A stretch of DNA of 64,000 bases from Saccharopolyspora_C sp047200635 (GTDB lineage: Bacteria; Actinomycetota; Actinomycetes; Mycobacteriales; Pseudonocardiaceae). Below the pieces are notes generated by a model, which did not search any database, had not been told where the DNA came from, and saw nothing but the letters and a program-made list of their open reading frames with translations. Position numbers and translations under genes: made by a program. The number at the start of each line of letters is the position of its first letter. The stretch's first letter is position 1. This document shows positions 49,142 through 56,833 of the stretch, in pieces. The stretch covers positions 186,001 through 250,000 of the forward strand of contig NZ_JBJZOI010000001.1 of NCBI RefSeq assembly GCF_047200635.1, given 5' to 3'.

Positions 49142-50599
49142 TCACCGCGGTGGGTAGGGCAGCAGTCCGGCGTCGACCGCCTCCCAGGCCGCCCGGAGCC
49201 CGGCCAGGACCTCCGGTTCCCGCGTGGCGAGGTCGGCGCACTCCCCCGGGTCCCGCTCCAGGTCGAACAGCACGTCCCGCCCGTGGTTCACCGGGATCTT
49301 GGCGTTCTCGGCGCGGTGGTACTTCCACTTCCCCCGGCGCAGCGCCCGTTCTCCGCGTTGCCGCCAGAACAGGTCCCGCGCCGGGGGCTCCTCGCCGCGC
49401 AGCAGATATCCGGCCAGGCTCGCCCCGTCCAGCGGTGCGGTCGGGTCGGGACGCGCTCCCGCGACCTCCAGCGCGGTGGCGGTCCAGTCCGGGGTGATCA
49501 CCGGCGCGGCGCTGAACTGACCGCCGTCCAGCCGGGCCGGCCACCGCGCGATCGTCGGCACCCGGATCCCGCCCTCCTGCAGGGACGACTTGTGCCCGTC
49601 CAGCGGCCAGGTGTGCGAGAACCGCTCGCTGCCGTTGTCCCCGGTGAACACCACGAGGGTGTCCTCGGCCTGCCCGGAGCGGTCGAGCGCCGCCAGCACG
49701 TCGCCCAGCGCGCTGTCCAGGCCCTCCACCATCCGCCGGTAGGTGTCCAGCGAACCGCCGTCGGTGTGCGCGAGGGCGAGCTTCTTGCGCTCCGGCGGGA
49801 GCGCCCGCACCCGCTGCGCCACCCGCGCCGCCTCCTCCTCGTCGCCCTCGGCGATCCACGGCCAGTGCGGCGTGGTGAAGTTGAGGTTGAGCAGCCACGG
49901 CGCGCGGTGGTCCCGCTCGATGAACTCGGCTCCCCGCTCGGCGATGATCCGCGGGTAGTAGCGGGAGTCCTGGTGCGGCTCCTCACCGTCGTACAGGTCG
50001 TGGCGGCCGTCCTCGTCGATCTTCGAGTACGGCTCCAGCGCCCCTCCGTAGCTGCCGAAGAACTCGTCCCAGCCGGAGCGGAGGGGGGAGTGCTCCGGCA
50101 GCGCGCCGCAGTGCCACTTGCCGATCATCGCCGTGGTGTACCCGGCGTCGCGCAGCGCGGTGGCCAGCGTCGGGTGCGCGGGATCGAGGCCGGGATCGCC
50201 GGCCTGGATGGGCTCTGCCAGCCCGGCCTCCACGCGACCCGGGTAGCGGCCCGTGTAGAGGCTCAGCCGGGTGGGCGAGCAGGTCGGCGCCCCGGCGTAG
50301 CCGTCGGTGAACCGGACGCCCTGCGCGGCGAGCCGGTCCAGGTGCGGGGTCGCGAGGTGCGGGGCGCCGTAGCAGGACAGGTCGGCCCAGCCGAGGTCGT
50401 CGACGAGCACGAACAGCAGGTTGGGGCGCGGGGAGCGGCGACCGGGCGCGGCCTGGAACGGTCGCTCGGCCGGTGCGGCCGCGGCCTCCGGGCGCTCCGG
50501 CCCGGGCAGCCCTGCCACCACGGCGGCGCCCGCCGCGGCGCCCGCGCCGAAGGCGCCGCCCAGGTGACGGCGGGAGAACGTGCGAGATGAGGGGGACAT
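49142..50599 (-). CDS. Tat-exported sulfatase (formylglycine-type)
   Basis: This secreted arylsulfatase-like enzyme has 485 residues. The N-terminus has a twin-arginine signal (TFSRRHLGGAFGAGAAAGAA), so it is exported folded. The metal-binding strand is LLFVLVDDLGWADLSCYG. The catalytic CSPTRLSLYTGRYPGR has the CxPxR Cys for formylglycine. MIGKWHCG and FTGDNGSERFSHTWPLDGHK are further family motifs. It ends an operon after an MBL hydrolase (120-bp gap). It presumably removes sulfate from an extracellular ester, perhaps feeding the aromatic operon next to it. Confidence 0.92.
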   Translation of the reverse strand: MSPSSRTFSRRHLGGAFGAGAAAGAAVVAGLPGPERPEAAAAPAERPFQAAPGRRSPRPNLLFVLVDDLGWADLSCYGAPHLATPHLDRLAAQGVRFTDGYAGAPTCSPTRLSLYTGRYPGRVEAGLAEPIQAGDPGLDPAHPTLATALRDAGYTTAMIGKWHCGALPEHSPLRSGWDEFFGSYGGALEPYSKIDEDGRHDLYDGEEPHQDSRYYPRIIAERGAEFIERDHRAPWLLNLNFTTPHWPWIAEGDEEEAARVAQRVRALPPERKKLALAHTDGGSLDTYRRMVEGLDSALGDVLAALDRSGQAEDTLVVFTGDNGSERFSHTWPLDGHKSSLQEGGIRVPTIARWPARLDGGQFSAAPVITPDWTATALEVAGARPDPTAPLDGASLAGYLLRGEEPPARDLFWRQRGERALRRGKWKYHRAENAKIPVNHGRDVLFDLERDPGECADLATREPEVLAGLRAAWEAVDAGLLPYPPR

Positions 50600-50719
50600 G
50601 ACGGGAGCGGTCCTCTCCGGGGTTGGGGTGGGTGTTGCGGCGCCCGGGGCCGCGTCGCCCCGGGCGGCGGTGGGGCGGCGGCGTTCCACCGCCGCCGCTT
50701 CGCGGTCCGAGCGCCCCGA

Positions 50720-51976
50720 TCAGCCGCGCAGCTTCGCGAGCGCGGTGTCCGATTCGGACGCGGCCCAGCTGAAGATGCCCTTGGACATCGTGCTGCGCTC
50801 CGAATCCGCGCGGGTCGCGTAGACCTGCTTGCGGGCCCGCTGCACGGTGGCGCTGTCCGGGGCGGCGTCGCCCGCCAGCTGGGCGAGGTGGCAGGCCAAC
50901 CGCAGCGAGCCCTCCTCGGCGAGCGCCGTCGCGCGCTCGGCCAGCACCTCGGCGCCACCGCACAGCTCGGCCAGCTCCCCGGCCAGCGCCTCGTCGGGGG
51001 CGGGCTTGAGGCGCGCGGGGTTGCCGTCGTACCAGCCGCCGTGGAGCCGCCAGACGTTGCGGACCACGAACTCCGGCTCGTCGTAGAGCGGCTGCAGGTA
51101 GTGCAGCCCCGCGAGCTCCTCGGGCACCCGCACCCGGTGCACCGCCTCGACCAGGGTGGCGCCCTCGTTGAGGCACTCCAGGGTCTGCTCGACGAGGCTC
51201 TCCAGGTAGGCGGCGCTGTTCTCCAGGGCTTCCCGGATGCGCGCGGCGCCCACGATCGGCACCCCGTGGCTGCCGAGCATCAGCTCCGCGCCCAGCGAGG
51301 CCATCCAGCGCAGGGCGGCGGCCCACTCCTCGGGGAACCGCTGCACCTTCTGCGGGTTCCCCGCGTTCGGCGCGAGACCGATGAACAGGTCGCCGGGGAA
51401 CAGGATCTTGCGGTCCGGCAGCCAGCCGACGGCGTGGTCGTCGGTCTCGCCGCGGTGGTGGGTCAGCTCCAGGACGACTCCGCCGACCTCGATCCGGTGC
51501 GAGTCGGTGAACGTGACGTCGGGGTGGCGGTACTCGGTCGGCCAGGTCAGGTCCGGCATCTGGAACTGGCGCCGGTTGATGATGCCGTTGTAGCCGTTGG
51601 TGCGGACGTAGCGGTCGAACCGCTTCGCCACGTTCTCGTGCGCGACGACGACGGGGGCGTCACCCGCGGCCTCGAACGGGCCGAGGCCGAAGACGTGGTC
51701 GGCGTGGCCGTGCGAGAACACCGCGTGCGTGACCGGCGCGTCGCTCCACCCCCGCACCGCGCGGTGCAGGTTGTCGGCCAGCATCGCCGAACCGGTGTCG
51801 AACAGCAGCAACCCCTCGTCGTGGCGCACGGCGAAGGAGTGGCTGAAGCCCGGCACCATGAACACGCCGTCGGCCACCTCCTCGGGGGCGGCCATCGCGG
51901 AGTGCCCGGCGAGCTCGGCGAGCGGGGCGCGCCCCGCCCAGACCTCTTCGGCGGCGTGCAGGATGGATTCGGTCAT
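50720..51976 (-). CDS. MBL-fold metallo-hydrolase with alkylsulfatase-like C-terminal region
   Basis: This metallo-beta-lactamase-fold hydrolase has 418 residues. The zinc motif is HAVFSHGHADHVFG; later ligands are THHRGETDDH and LMLGSHGVPI. After the MBL core, a helical dimerisation-like domain (AAYLESLVEQTLECLNEG and RLHGGWYDGNPARLKP) matches SdsA1-type alkyl sulfatases, as do the Asn-rich NGYNGIINRRQF segment and the GGWYDGNP motif. It probably hydrolyses a sulfate ester or related substrate in the cytoplasm. It lies between a DUF3159 membrane-protein gene and the Tat sulfatase in one operon. Confidence 0.88.
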   Translation of the reverse strand: MTESILHAAEEVWAGRAPLAELAGHSAMAAPEEVADGVFMVPGFSHSFAVRHDEGLLLFDTGSAMLADNLHRAVRGWSDAPVTHAVFSHGHADHVFGLGPFEAAGDAPVVVAHENVAKRFDRYVRTNGYNGIINRRQFQMPDLTWPTEYRHPDVTFTDSHRIEVGGVVLELTHHRGETDDHAVGWLPDRKILFPGDLFIGLAPNAGNPQKVQRFPEEWAAALRWMASLGAELMLGSHGVPIVGAARIREALENSAAYLESLVEQTLECLNEGATLVEAVHRVRVPEELAGLHYLQPLYDEPEFVVRNVWRLHGGWYDGNPARLKPAPDEALAGELAELCGGAEVLAERATALAEEGSLRLACHLAQLAGDAAPDSATVQRARKQVYATRADSERSTMSKGIFSWAASESDTALAKLRG

Positions 51977-52020
51977 GGCGTTCCTCTCCTCGGGGTGCGG
52001 GTGGTGGCGCGGACGCGCGG

Positions 52021-52656
52021 TCACGCGGCGCTGGTGGCCGGGGCGCGGGTGGCGCGGCGCTCGACGAACACGGTCGCGGCGGCCATCGCCAGCAGGGTCG
52101 GCTTGTTGAAGAAGGTGCCGAGCACGGTGAGCCCGGCCACCGAGTCGATCGAGTACAGGTAGGCCAGCGGCAGCAGGTGCAGGGCCCACATCGCCGACCA
52201 GGCGGCGGTGAGCCCCAGGTGCCTGCGCGCGGCGCCCCGGTCGCGCGGGCTGTCGTCCGGGGTGACGCCGAGCTTGCGGCAGACGACGGCGGTGATCGGA
52301 CGGCCCACCAGCAGCGATCCCGCGCAGACCAGCAGCGCGACGACGTTGATGATCAGCTCGGGCAGGAAGAACGCCCTGCCCTCGCCCATGAGGACCGCTC
52401 CGGCGCTGTGCAGGGCGACGAAGCCGGTGGAGGCGATGACCAGGCCCAGCGGTTCGCCGCGGTAGCGCCGCAGCGCGGCGATGACCACCGCGACCAGCAG
52501 CGCGGCGAGCGCGGCGCGGCGGGCTCCCCAGGGGTTGTTCAGCAGCAGGAAGGTGAACGGCGGCGCGGCCGCGTCCACGACGTGCCGCAGCACCGCGCCC
52601 GCATCGGGTCGGGTGCGGGAGGGCGGGGCGGCGGAGTCGGTGCTGGGTTCGCTCAT
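52021..52656 (-). CDS. DUF3159-like membrane protein
   Basis: This is a 211-residue membrane protein with about six hydrophobic segments. The opening VVDAAAPPFTFLLLNNPWGAR, then AALRRYRGEPLGLVIAS and a second domain with LTAAWSAMWALHLLPLAYLY match the DUF3159/intracellular-septation-like proteins of actinobacteria. Function unknown. It is the first gene of the operon with the MBL hydrolase (44-bp gap) and the sulfatase, and is divergent from another MBL gene across a region with paired operators. A role in uptake or in membrane protection is only a guess. Confidence 0.72.
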   Translation of the reverse strand: MSEPSTDSAAPPSRTRPDAGAVLRHVVDAAAPPFTFLLLNNPWGARRAALAALLVAVVIAALRRYRGEPLGLVIASTGFVALHSAGAVLMGEGRAFFLPELIINVVALLVCAGSLLVGRPITAVVCRKLGVTPDDSPRDRGAARRHLGLTAAWSAMWALHLLPLAYLYSIDSVAGLTVLGTFFNKPTLLAMAAATVFVERRATRAPATSAA

Positions 52657-52683
52657 CGGGTTCTCCACGGGGCTCGGCAATCT

Positions 52684-52700
52684 TTGCAGCGACACTGCAA
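52684..52700. promoter_or_regulatory. Operator A of a TTGCAG pair
   Basis: Arms TTGCAG and CTGCAA surround CGACA. It matches operator B (52920-52936) at 15 of 17 positions. It lies 27 bp upstream of the DUF3159 gene start. Confidence 0.7.
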
Positions 52701-52842
52701 TAGTGCGGCGCTGCGGGGTCGGGCTCGGGCGGAAGTCGGGGTGGCGGACGGCTCGGCCGGTCGCGTCCGCGGTGGACCAGTCGGCGGGATCCCGTGTGGC
52801 GCCCGGAGTTCCGGTTCGCGCGGCTCGGGTCCGCGATGTTTC

Positions 52843-52856
52843 TGATCGTATCATCA
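52843..52856. promoter_or_regulatory. Third copy of the TGATGA-type site
   Basis: TGATCGTATCATCA matches the perfect palindrome at 48356 at 11 of 14 positions and keeps the full TCATCA half. It lies in the divergent gap between the DUF3159 and MBL genes and suggests that the TetR regulator at 48465 may also act here. Confidence 0.4.
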
Positions 52857-52919
52857 CTTACGAGTTGAACGTCAGAAACTTGGGGGTGGGCGGTTGCCGA
52901 GCGCCCGCTGGCCACTATA

Positions 52920-52936
52920 TTGCAGTGAGACTGCAA
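52920..52936. promoter_or_regulatory. Operator B of a TTGCAG pair
   Basis: This is a perfect 7-bp dyad: TTGCAGT, centre GAG, ACTGCAA. It lies 31 bp upstream of the MBL start at 52968 and faces operator A about 220 bp away. The pair probably binds one repressor controlling both divergent units. The cognate regulator gene is not adjacent. Confidence 0.75.
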
Positions 52937-52967
52937 TTGGCTGACCTGCCGAACCCGAGGAGCGAAC

Positions 52968-53831
52968 ATGAGCACGACGGTGACGTTGACCGGGACCGGA
53001 GTCCCCTTCCCCAGCGCGGACCGCGCCGGTGCCGGGACCCTGATCCGCCACGAGGACATCGCGATCCAGGTCGACGCGGGCCGCGGCACCACGCTGCGGC
53101 TGGCGGGGCTGGGCGTGCTCCCGAGCGACCTGTCGGCGCTGCTGCTGACCCACCTGCACAGCGATCACGTCGTCGACGTGGCCGACCTGGTGCACACCCG
53201 CTGGGTGCGGGACCACCTGACCGGATCCGGGCCGCTGGAGGTCGTGGCCAGCGACGGGCACGCGCGCCGGTTCCTGGACCGGGTGCTCGACGCCTACGAG
53301 TACGACGTGGCGGTCCGCCGCGAGCACGTGCAGGAGAACCCGCCGAGCCTGGTCCCCACCCTGTTCGAGCTGCCGGAAGTGCCGACCGAGGTGTGGGCCG
53401 ACCCCTCCGGCCGGGTGCGGGTGGAGGCGGTTCGAGTGCGCCACGAACCCGTCGAGCAGGCCGTGGCCTACCGGATCACCACCCCGGACGCCGTCGTGGT
53501 CGTCTCCGGCGACACCCGCGTCTGCGACGAGGTCCAGGACCTCGCGCGCGGCGCCGACGTGCTGGTGCACGAGGCCTGCCGGGCCTCCTCGCTGGGGCCG
53601 TTCGTGGAGGGCACGGCCTTCGAGACGATCTTCAGCTACCACGCCGACACCGTCGCCCTCGGGGAGCTGGCCGCGAAGGCGGGCGTGGGGCGGCTGGTGC
53701 TCACCCACCTCATCCCGGCGCCGGAGACCGAGGAGGATCGGGCGGCCTACGAGCGCGAGGTGCGCGAAGGGGGCTGGACCGGCCCGCTCCTGGTCGGCTC
53801 CGACCTCGATTCGGTGGTCGTCGGGAAGTGA
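52968..53831 (+). CDS. MBL-fold metallo-hydrolase (RNase Z/ElaC-like fold)
   Basis: This metallo-hydrolase has 287 residues. The zinc motif is LLLTHLHSDHVVDVADL, with later VSGDTRVCDEV, an LVHEAC segment with His, and LVLTHLIPAP. This is the arrangement of the RNase Z/arylsulfatase-like branch of the fold, although the flexible exosite arm of true tRNA-processing enzymes is not obvious. Given its setting beside two sulfatase-type enzymes, a role in small-molecule ester hydrolysis is more likely. The start is ATG 52968 after AGGAGCGAAC. It is the only gene on its strand here. Confidence 0.88.
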   Translation: MSTTVTLTGTGVPFPSADRAGAGTLIRHEDIAIQVDAGRGTTLRLAGLGVLPSDLSALLLTHLHSDHVVDVADLVHTRWVRDHLTGSGPLEVVASDGHARRFLDRVLDAYEYDVAVRREHVQENPPSLVPTLFELPEVPTEVWADPSGRVRVEAVRVRHEPVEQAVAYRITTPDAVVVVSGDTRVCDEVQDLARGADVLVHEACRASSLGPFVEGTAFETIFSYHADTVALGELAAKAGVGRLVLTHLIPAPETEEDRAAYEREVREGGWTGPLLVGSDLDSVVVGK

Positions 53832-53949
53832 GGCGGCGCGCCTTCGCGGGCGGGTGGTTCCTGGTGAGGGGAACCCCTTCCGGGGCCGCGCCGGAGAACC
53901 CGGCTGCCGCGGTGGCGGCCTACTGTCCGCTGGCCCGCTCCGTGCCCAC

Positions 53950-54126
53950 GTGGAAGAGAGGTTCGCCATCAACGCTCACCGAATCGCCGGGGCGGCAGGT
54001 GTCGCGGCGGCCGCGCTGGTGGTGTTCCCCGCGCTCGCGCAGGCCGACGCCGAGCCGATCGGGGCCGGCCTCGTGCACCTCGCGGGGGGCCGCCCCAGCG
54101 ACCAGGCGCCGGTCCGCGGAGGCTGA
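53950..54126 (+). CDS. Possible small secreted peptide
   Basis: A 58-residue frame begins at GTG 53950 and looks like a signal peptide followed by a short mature part. The hydrophobic core AGAAGVAAAALVVFPALAQA is followed by DAEPIGAGLVHLAGG. A purine-rich GGAAGAGAGG lies inside the first codons and would fit an internal start (an ATC codon at 53968) better than the GTG. The start, and even the gene, are therefore uncertain. It is unlike any family I recognise. Confidence 0.35.
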   Translation: MEERFAINAHRIAGAAGVAAAALVVFPALAQADAEPIGAGLVHLAGGRPSDQAPVRGG

Positions 54127-54485
54127 GGACGCGGTTCGATCCACGCTCCGACGATCATCGGCCGCTGGGGCCGCGTGCGAAGCGCCGCGCTCTCCCCGGC
54201 GCGCTCCGGGCACCGCCCTCCGCGGAGGAGCGAGGCGAGCTGACCCCGCCGATGCGCTTCGGGTGCGGCGCCCGCGCGCGCCCGCGCCGAGTTTCCCCGA
54301 CGCCGCAAGGAATGCGTGCGGCGTCCGGATCGTCAAGTGGGGGGAATCCCGCCCGGTCTCGGGCGAATCGGATGTCGGCACCACGGCGTGCGGAGACTCG
54401 TGGTGGTCGCCCCTCCTGGTGAGCAACGTCGTTCCCAGCGGCGGGCGTGCGACCCGAATCGTCCTACATGTTCGGAGGAGTGCGG
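54127..54485. other. Intergenic region before the LuxR gene, no gene seen
   Basis: This stretch of about 360 bp holds no supported gene. Near its right end GTTCGGAGGAGTGCGG gives the ribosome-binding site of the LuxR-type gene. The region around 54330-54440 is slightly less GC-rich and could hold that gene's promoter. Confidence 0.45.
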
Positions 54486-55169
54486 ATGAACCCCCCTGCT
54501 GGATCGGTGGTGCGCCCGGCCAGTGCGCTGAGCGAGCAGGAGCCGGAATCCCGGGTGCGCGTCGTGGTGTGGGCGGCCGATCCGATCACGCTGAACGGTC
54601 TCACCCAGACGCTGACGGGCAGCCTGGACGTGTTCGTCACGACGGGCGAGCTGCCCGCCGAGGTGGACGTGCTGGTGTTCGCGGCCGACCGGGTCACCTC
54701 CGAGGTGATGGCCCGGATGCGGCGGACCGCCGCGCAGACCACGGCCCCGATGGTGCTGGTGACCAGCGAGCTCGACCGCTCGCACCTGCTCGGCGCGGTC
54801 GAGTGCCGGGTGGTGGCGGTGCTGCACCGCAGCGCGGCCACCGAGGAGCGGTTGATCAGCACGATCGCCATCGCGGCGCGCGGCGGGGGGATGCTGCCGC
54901 CGAACCTGCTCGGCGACCTGCTGCGCCAGGTGCAGAACCTCCACGAGGAGGTGCTCACCCCGCGCGGGCTGAACTCGGCCGGCTTCAACAGCCGGGAGAT
55001 CGACGTGGTGCGGCTGCTCGCCGAGGGCTGCGACACCGAGGAGATCGGGAATCGGCTGTGCTATTCGGAGCGCACGGTGAAGAACATCATCCATGCCCTG
55101 ACCAGCCGTCTCGACCTCCGGAACCGTCCGCAGCTCGTCGCTTACGGGCTTCGGGCGGGCATAATCTAG
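54486..55169 (+). CDS. LuxR/NarL-type regulator with atypical receiver domain
   Basis: This is a 227-residue regulator. The C-terminal helix-turn-helix is clear: FNSREIDVVRLLAEGCDTEEIGNRLCYSERTVKNIIHAL. The N-terminal half has the receiver fold pattern (VRVVVWAADPITLNGLTQTL, VDVLVFAADRV, APMVLVTSE, VVAVLHRSA), but the phospho-acceptor Asp after strand 3 is replaced (VLVFAA) and the acidic pair after strand 1 is reduced to one Asp. It is therefore probably controlled without phosphorylation. The start ATG 54486 follows GGAGGA. It precedes the propeller and giant-protein genes on the same strand and could control them. Confidence 0.87.
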   Translation: MNPPAGSVVRPASALSEQEPESRVRVVVWAADPITLNGLTQTLTGSLDVFVTTGELPAEVDVLVFAADRVTSEVMARMRRTAAQTTAPMVLVTSELDRSHLLGAVECRVVAVLHRSAATEERLISTIAIAARGGGMLPPNLLGDLLRQVQNLHEEVLTPRGLNSAGFNSREIDVVRLLAEGCDTEEIGNRLCYSERTVKNIIHALTSRLDLRNRPQLVAYGLRAGII

Positions 55170-55297
55170 TAATCTTCCACTGCGGTGACAGAATGTGAGA
55201 ATGGCTGGTGTGTCCGTTTCCGCGCAGTGATGAACCGGGCCTTTCCTCCGAGGACGACGTTCGACCGTCGCCGCACCCCTACAGCGAGGACCCCCGC

Positions 55298-56572
55298 ATG
55301 TTCCCCGTCGATGACCGGCCGACCCGGCCGATCCCGCGGGTACCGCGCCGTCGCAGCAGCGACCAGCGATTCCTGCTGTTCGCCGGAGTCGGGGGAATGC
55401 TGCTGATCGCGGCGCCGATCGTGGTGTTCAGCCAGACGACCCCGCAGGACGGCGCCCCCGGTGCTCCGGGGTCGGAAGCGGGCCGCGTGCCGGCGCAGGT
55501 GAGCGATCCCCCGCAGCACCCGCGGCCGCTGGCGGAGAGCGGGCTCCCGGGCGGCGCGGCGCACCTGGATCGGAACGGCCGGGTGGGGGTGCTGGCGCGC
55601 GGTCTCGACGACGTCGTCGTCCGCAACGTCACCGACGAGGGCCGATCGCTGAGCGGGGGCTGGACGAACATGGGCGGCAACGCCGTCGACGCGCCCACCG
55701 CCGTGCGGGACGGTTACGGCGACCTGGCCGGGTTCGCCATCGGAGTGGACGGTCACCTCCGGGGCCACCTGGGGATCGCGAAGCCCGGCTCGCAGCAGGT
55801 GCCCTGGCGGGACATGGGCGGCGACGACCTCACCGGCGTGCCCGCCGCCGCGGTGAACTCGGAGAACCGGATCGTCGTGGTCGCTCGCTCCCTCCGCGGT
55901 GCGCTGCGCGTCACCGAGCAGCGCGAGCTGGGGGTGGACGAGTGGACCCCGTGGCAGGACCTGCCGATCGAGGCAGTCGAGGGCGATCCCGCCATCCACC
56001 GCGACGCGCGCGGCGACCTGCGGGTGTTCGCCCAGGGCGCCGACCGACGACTGCGGGCGGTGGCGCAGCTGCGCCCCGCCGCCGACGCCTGGGGCGCGCC
56101 GGAGGACCTCGGGCTGGGCGGCGAGGGCCGTCCCTCGGTCGCGCTCGACAAGCAGGGCAGGCTGCGGGTCTTCGTCCGCACTCCGCAGGAGACGTTGCAG
56201 CAGATCGCCGAGACCGGAACCGCCTCGCACGCCTGGGGCGAGTGGGTGCAACTGGGCGGCACCATCGAGAGCGAGCCGTTCGCGGCCGTCGACGCCAAGG
56301 GCGCCGTCGCCTGCTACGCGCTCGACCAGCGCGGTGAGCTGCAGGAGATCTACCAGGCGGGTCCCGGCCGCTCGGGCTGGTCCAGGTGGATCGAGACCGA
56401 GGGCGTGATGAACGAGCTGGTCGGCGTCTCGCCCGACGCTCGCGGGCGGCTGTTCGTCTTCGCCGTCGGCGAGCGAGGCGGGATGGAGAGCATGCACCAG
56501 ACCATCCCCGCCGGCGGCCCGTGGACCTCGTGGAGCACCGAGCTCGGCGGTTCGTTCACGCTGAACCGCTGA
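55298..56572 (+). CDS. Membrane-anchored PLL/tectonin-like beta-propeller protein
   Basis: This is a 424-residue protein. After a basic N-terminus comes one membrane helix (FLLFAGVGGMLLIAAPIVVF), a Pro-rich linker, and then about 320 residues of repeated blades. Repeats are seen as LSGGWTNMGGNAVDAPTAV, QQVPWRDMGGDDLTGVPAAA, VDEWTPWQDLPIEAVEGDPA, ADAWGAPEDLGLGGEGRPSV and SHAWGEWVQLGGTIESEPFA, each followed by a VFxxGxDxxLR-like strand. This is the fucose-lectin (PLL)/tectonin pattern, which forms sugar-binding propellers. The propeller would face outside the cell. It lies 129 bp after the LuxR gene and ends in a short tandem repeat before the giant protein gene. Confidence 0.82.
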   Translation: MFPVDDRPTRPIPRVPRRRSSDQRFLLFAGVGGMLLIAAPIVVFSQTTPQDGAPGAPGSEAGRVPAQVSDPPQHPRPLAESGLPGGAAHLDRNGRVGVLARGLDDVVVRNVTDEGRSLSGGWTNMGGNAVDAPTAVRDGYGDLAGFAIGVDGHLRGHLGIAKPGSQQVPWRDMGGDDLTGVPAAAVNSENRIVVVARSLRGALRVTEQRELGVDEWTPWQDLPIEAVEGDPAIHRDARGDLRVFAQGADRRLRAVAQLRPAADAWGAPEDLGLGGEGRPSVALDKQGRLRVFVRTPQETLQQIAETGTASHAWGEWVQLGGTIESEPFAAVDAKGAVACYALDQRGELQEIYQAGPGRSGWSRWIETEGVMNELVGVSPDARGRLFVFAVGERGGMESMHQTIPAGGPWTSWSTELGGSFTLNR

Positions 56573-56616
56573 ACCGCTGAACCGCAATACCGCTGAACCG
56601 CAATACCGCTGAACCG
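56561..56616. repeat. 8-bp tandem repeat array
   Basis: This is an array of seven 8-bp units, CTGAACCG (five copies) and CAATACCG (two copies), in the order A A A B A B A. It begins inside the last codons of the propeller gene, and the stop codon is in the first junction. Replication slippage could change the end of that protein. Confidence 0.8.
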
Positions 56617-56833
56617 CGCGGCGCCGCTTCGCGCGCACCGGGACGACACCGCCGTCGCCCGGCGCCGTCTCCGCGAAGCGGCAGGGCCTAGCGGCGTCCG
56701 GCTGCCGCAGCGCTGCTGGCACCCGGTCTTCACTTCCGCATCGAAGTGGTGCGCTTCAGCGCGCCATTTTTCGGCGATGCCGCGATGCGCTCAATTCTTG
56801 TTCGAACGTAGTGCGCGTCATTACCTGAGTCGC

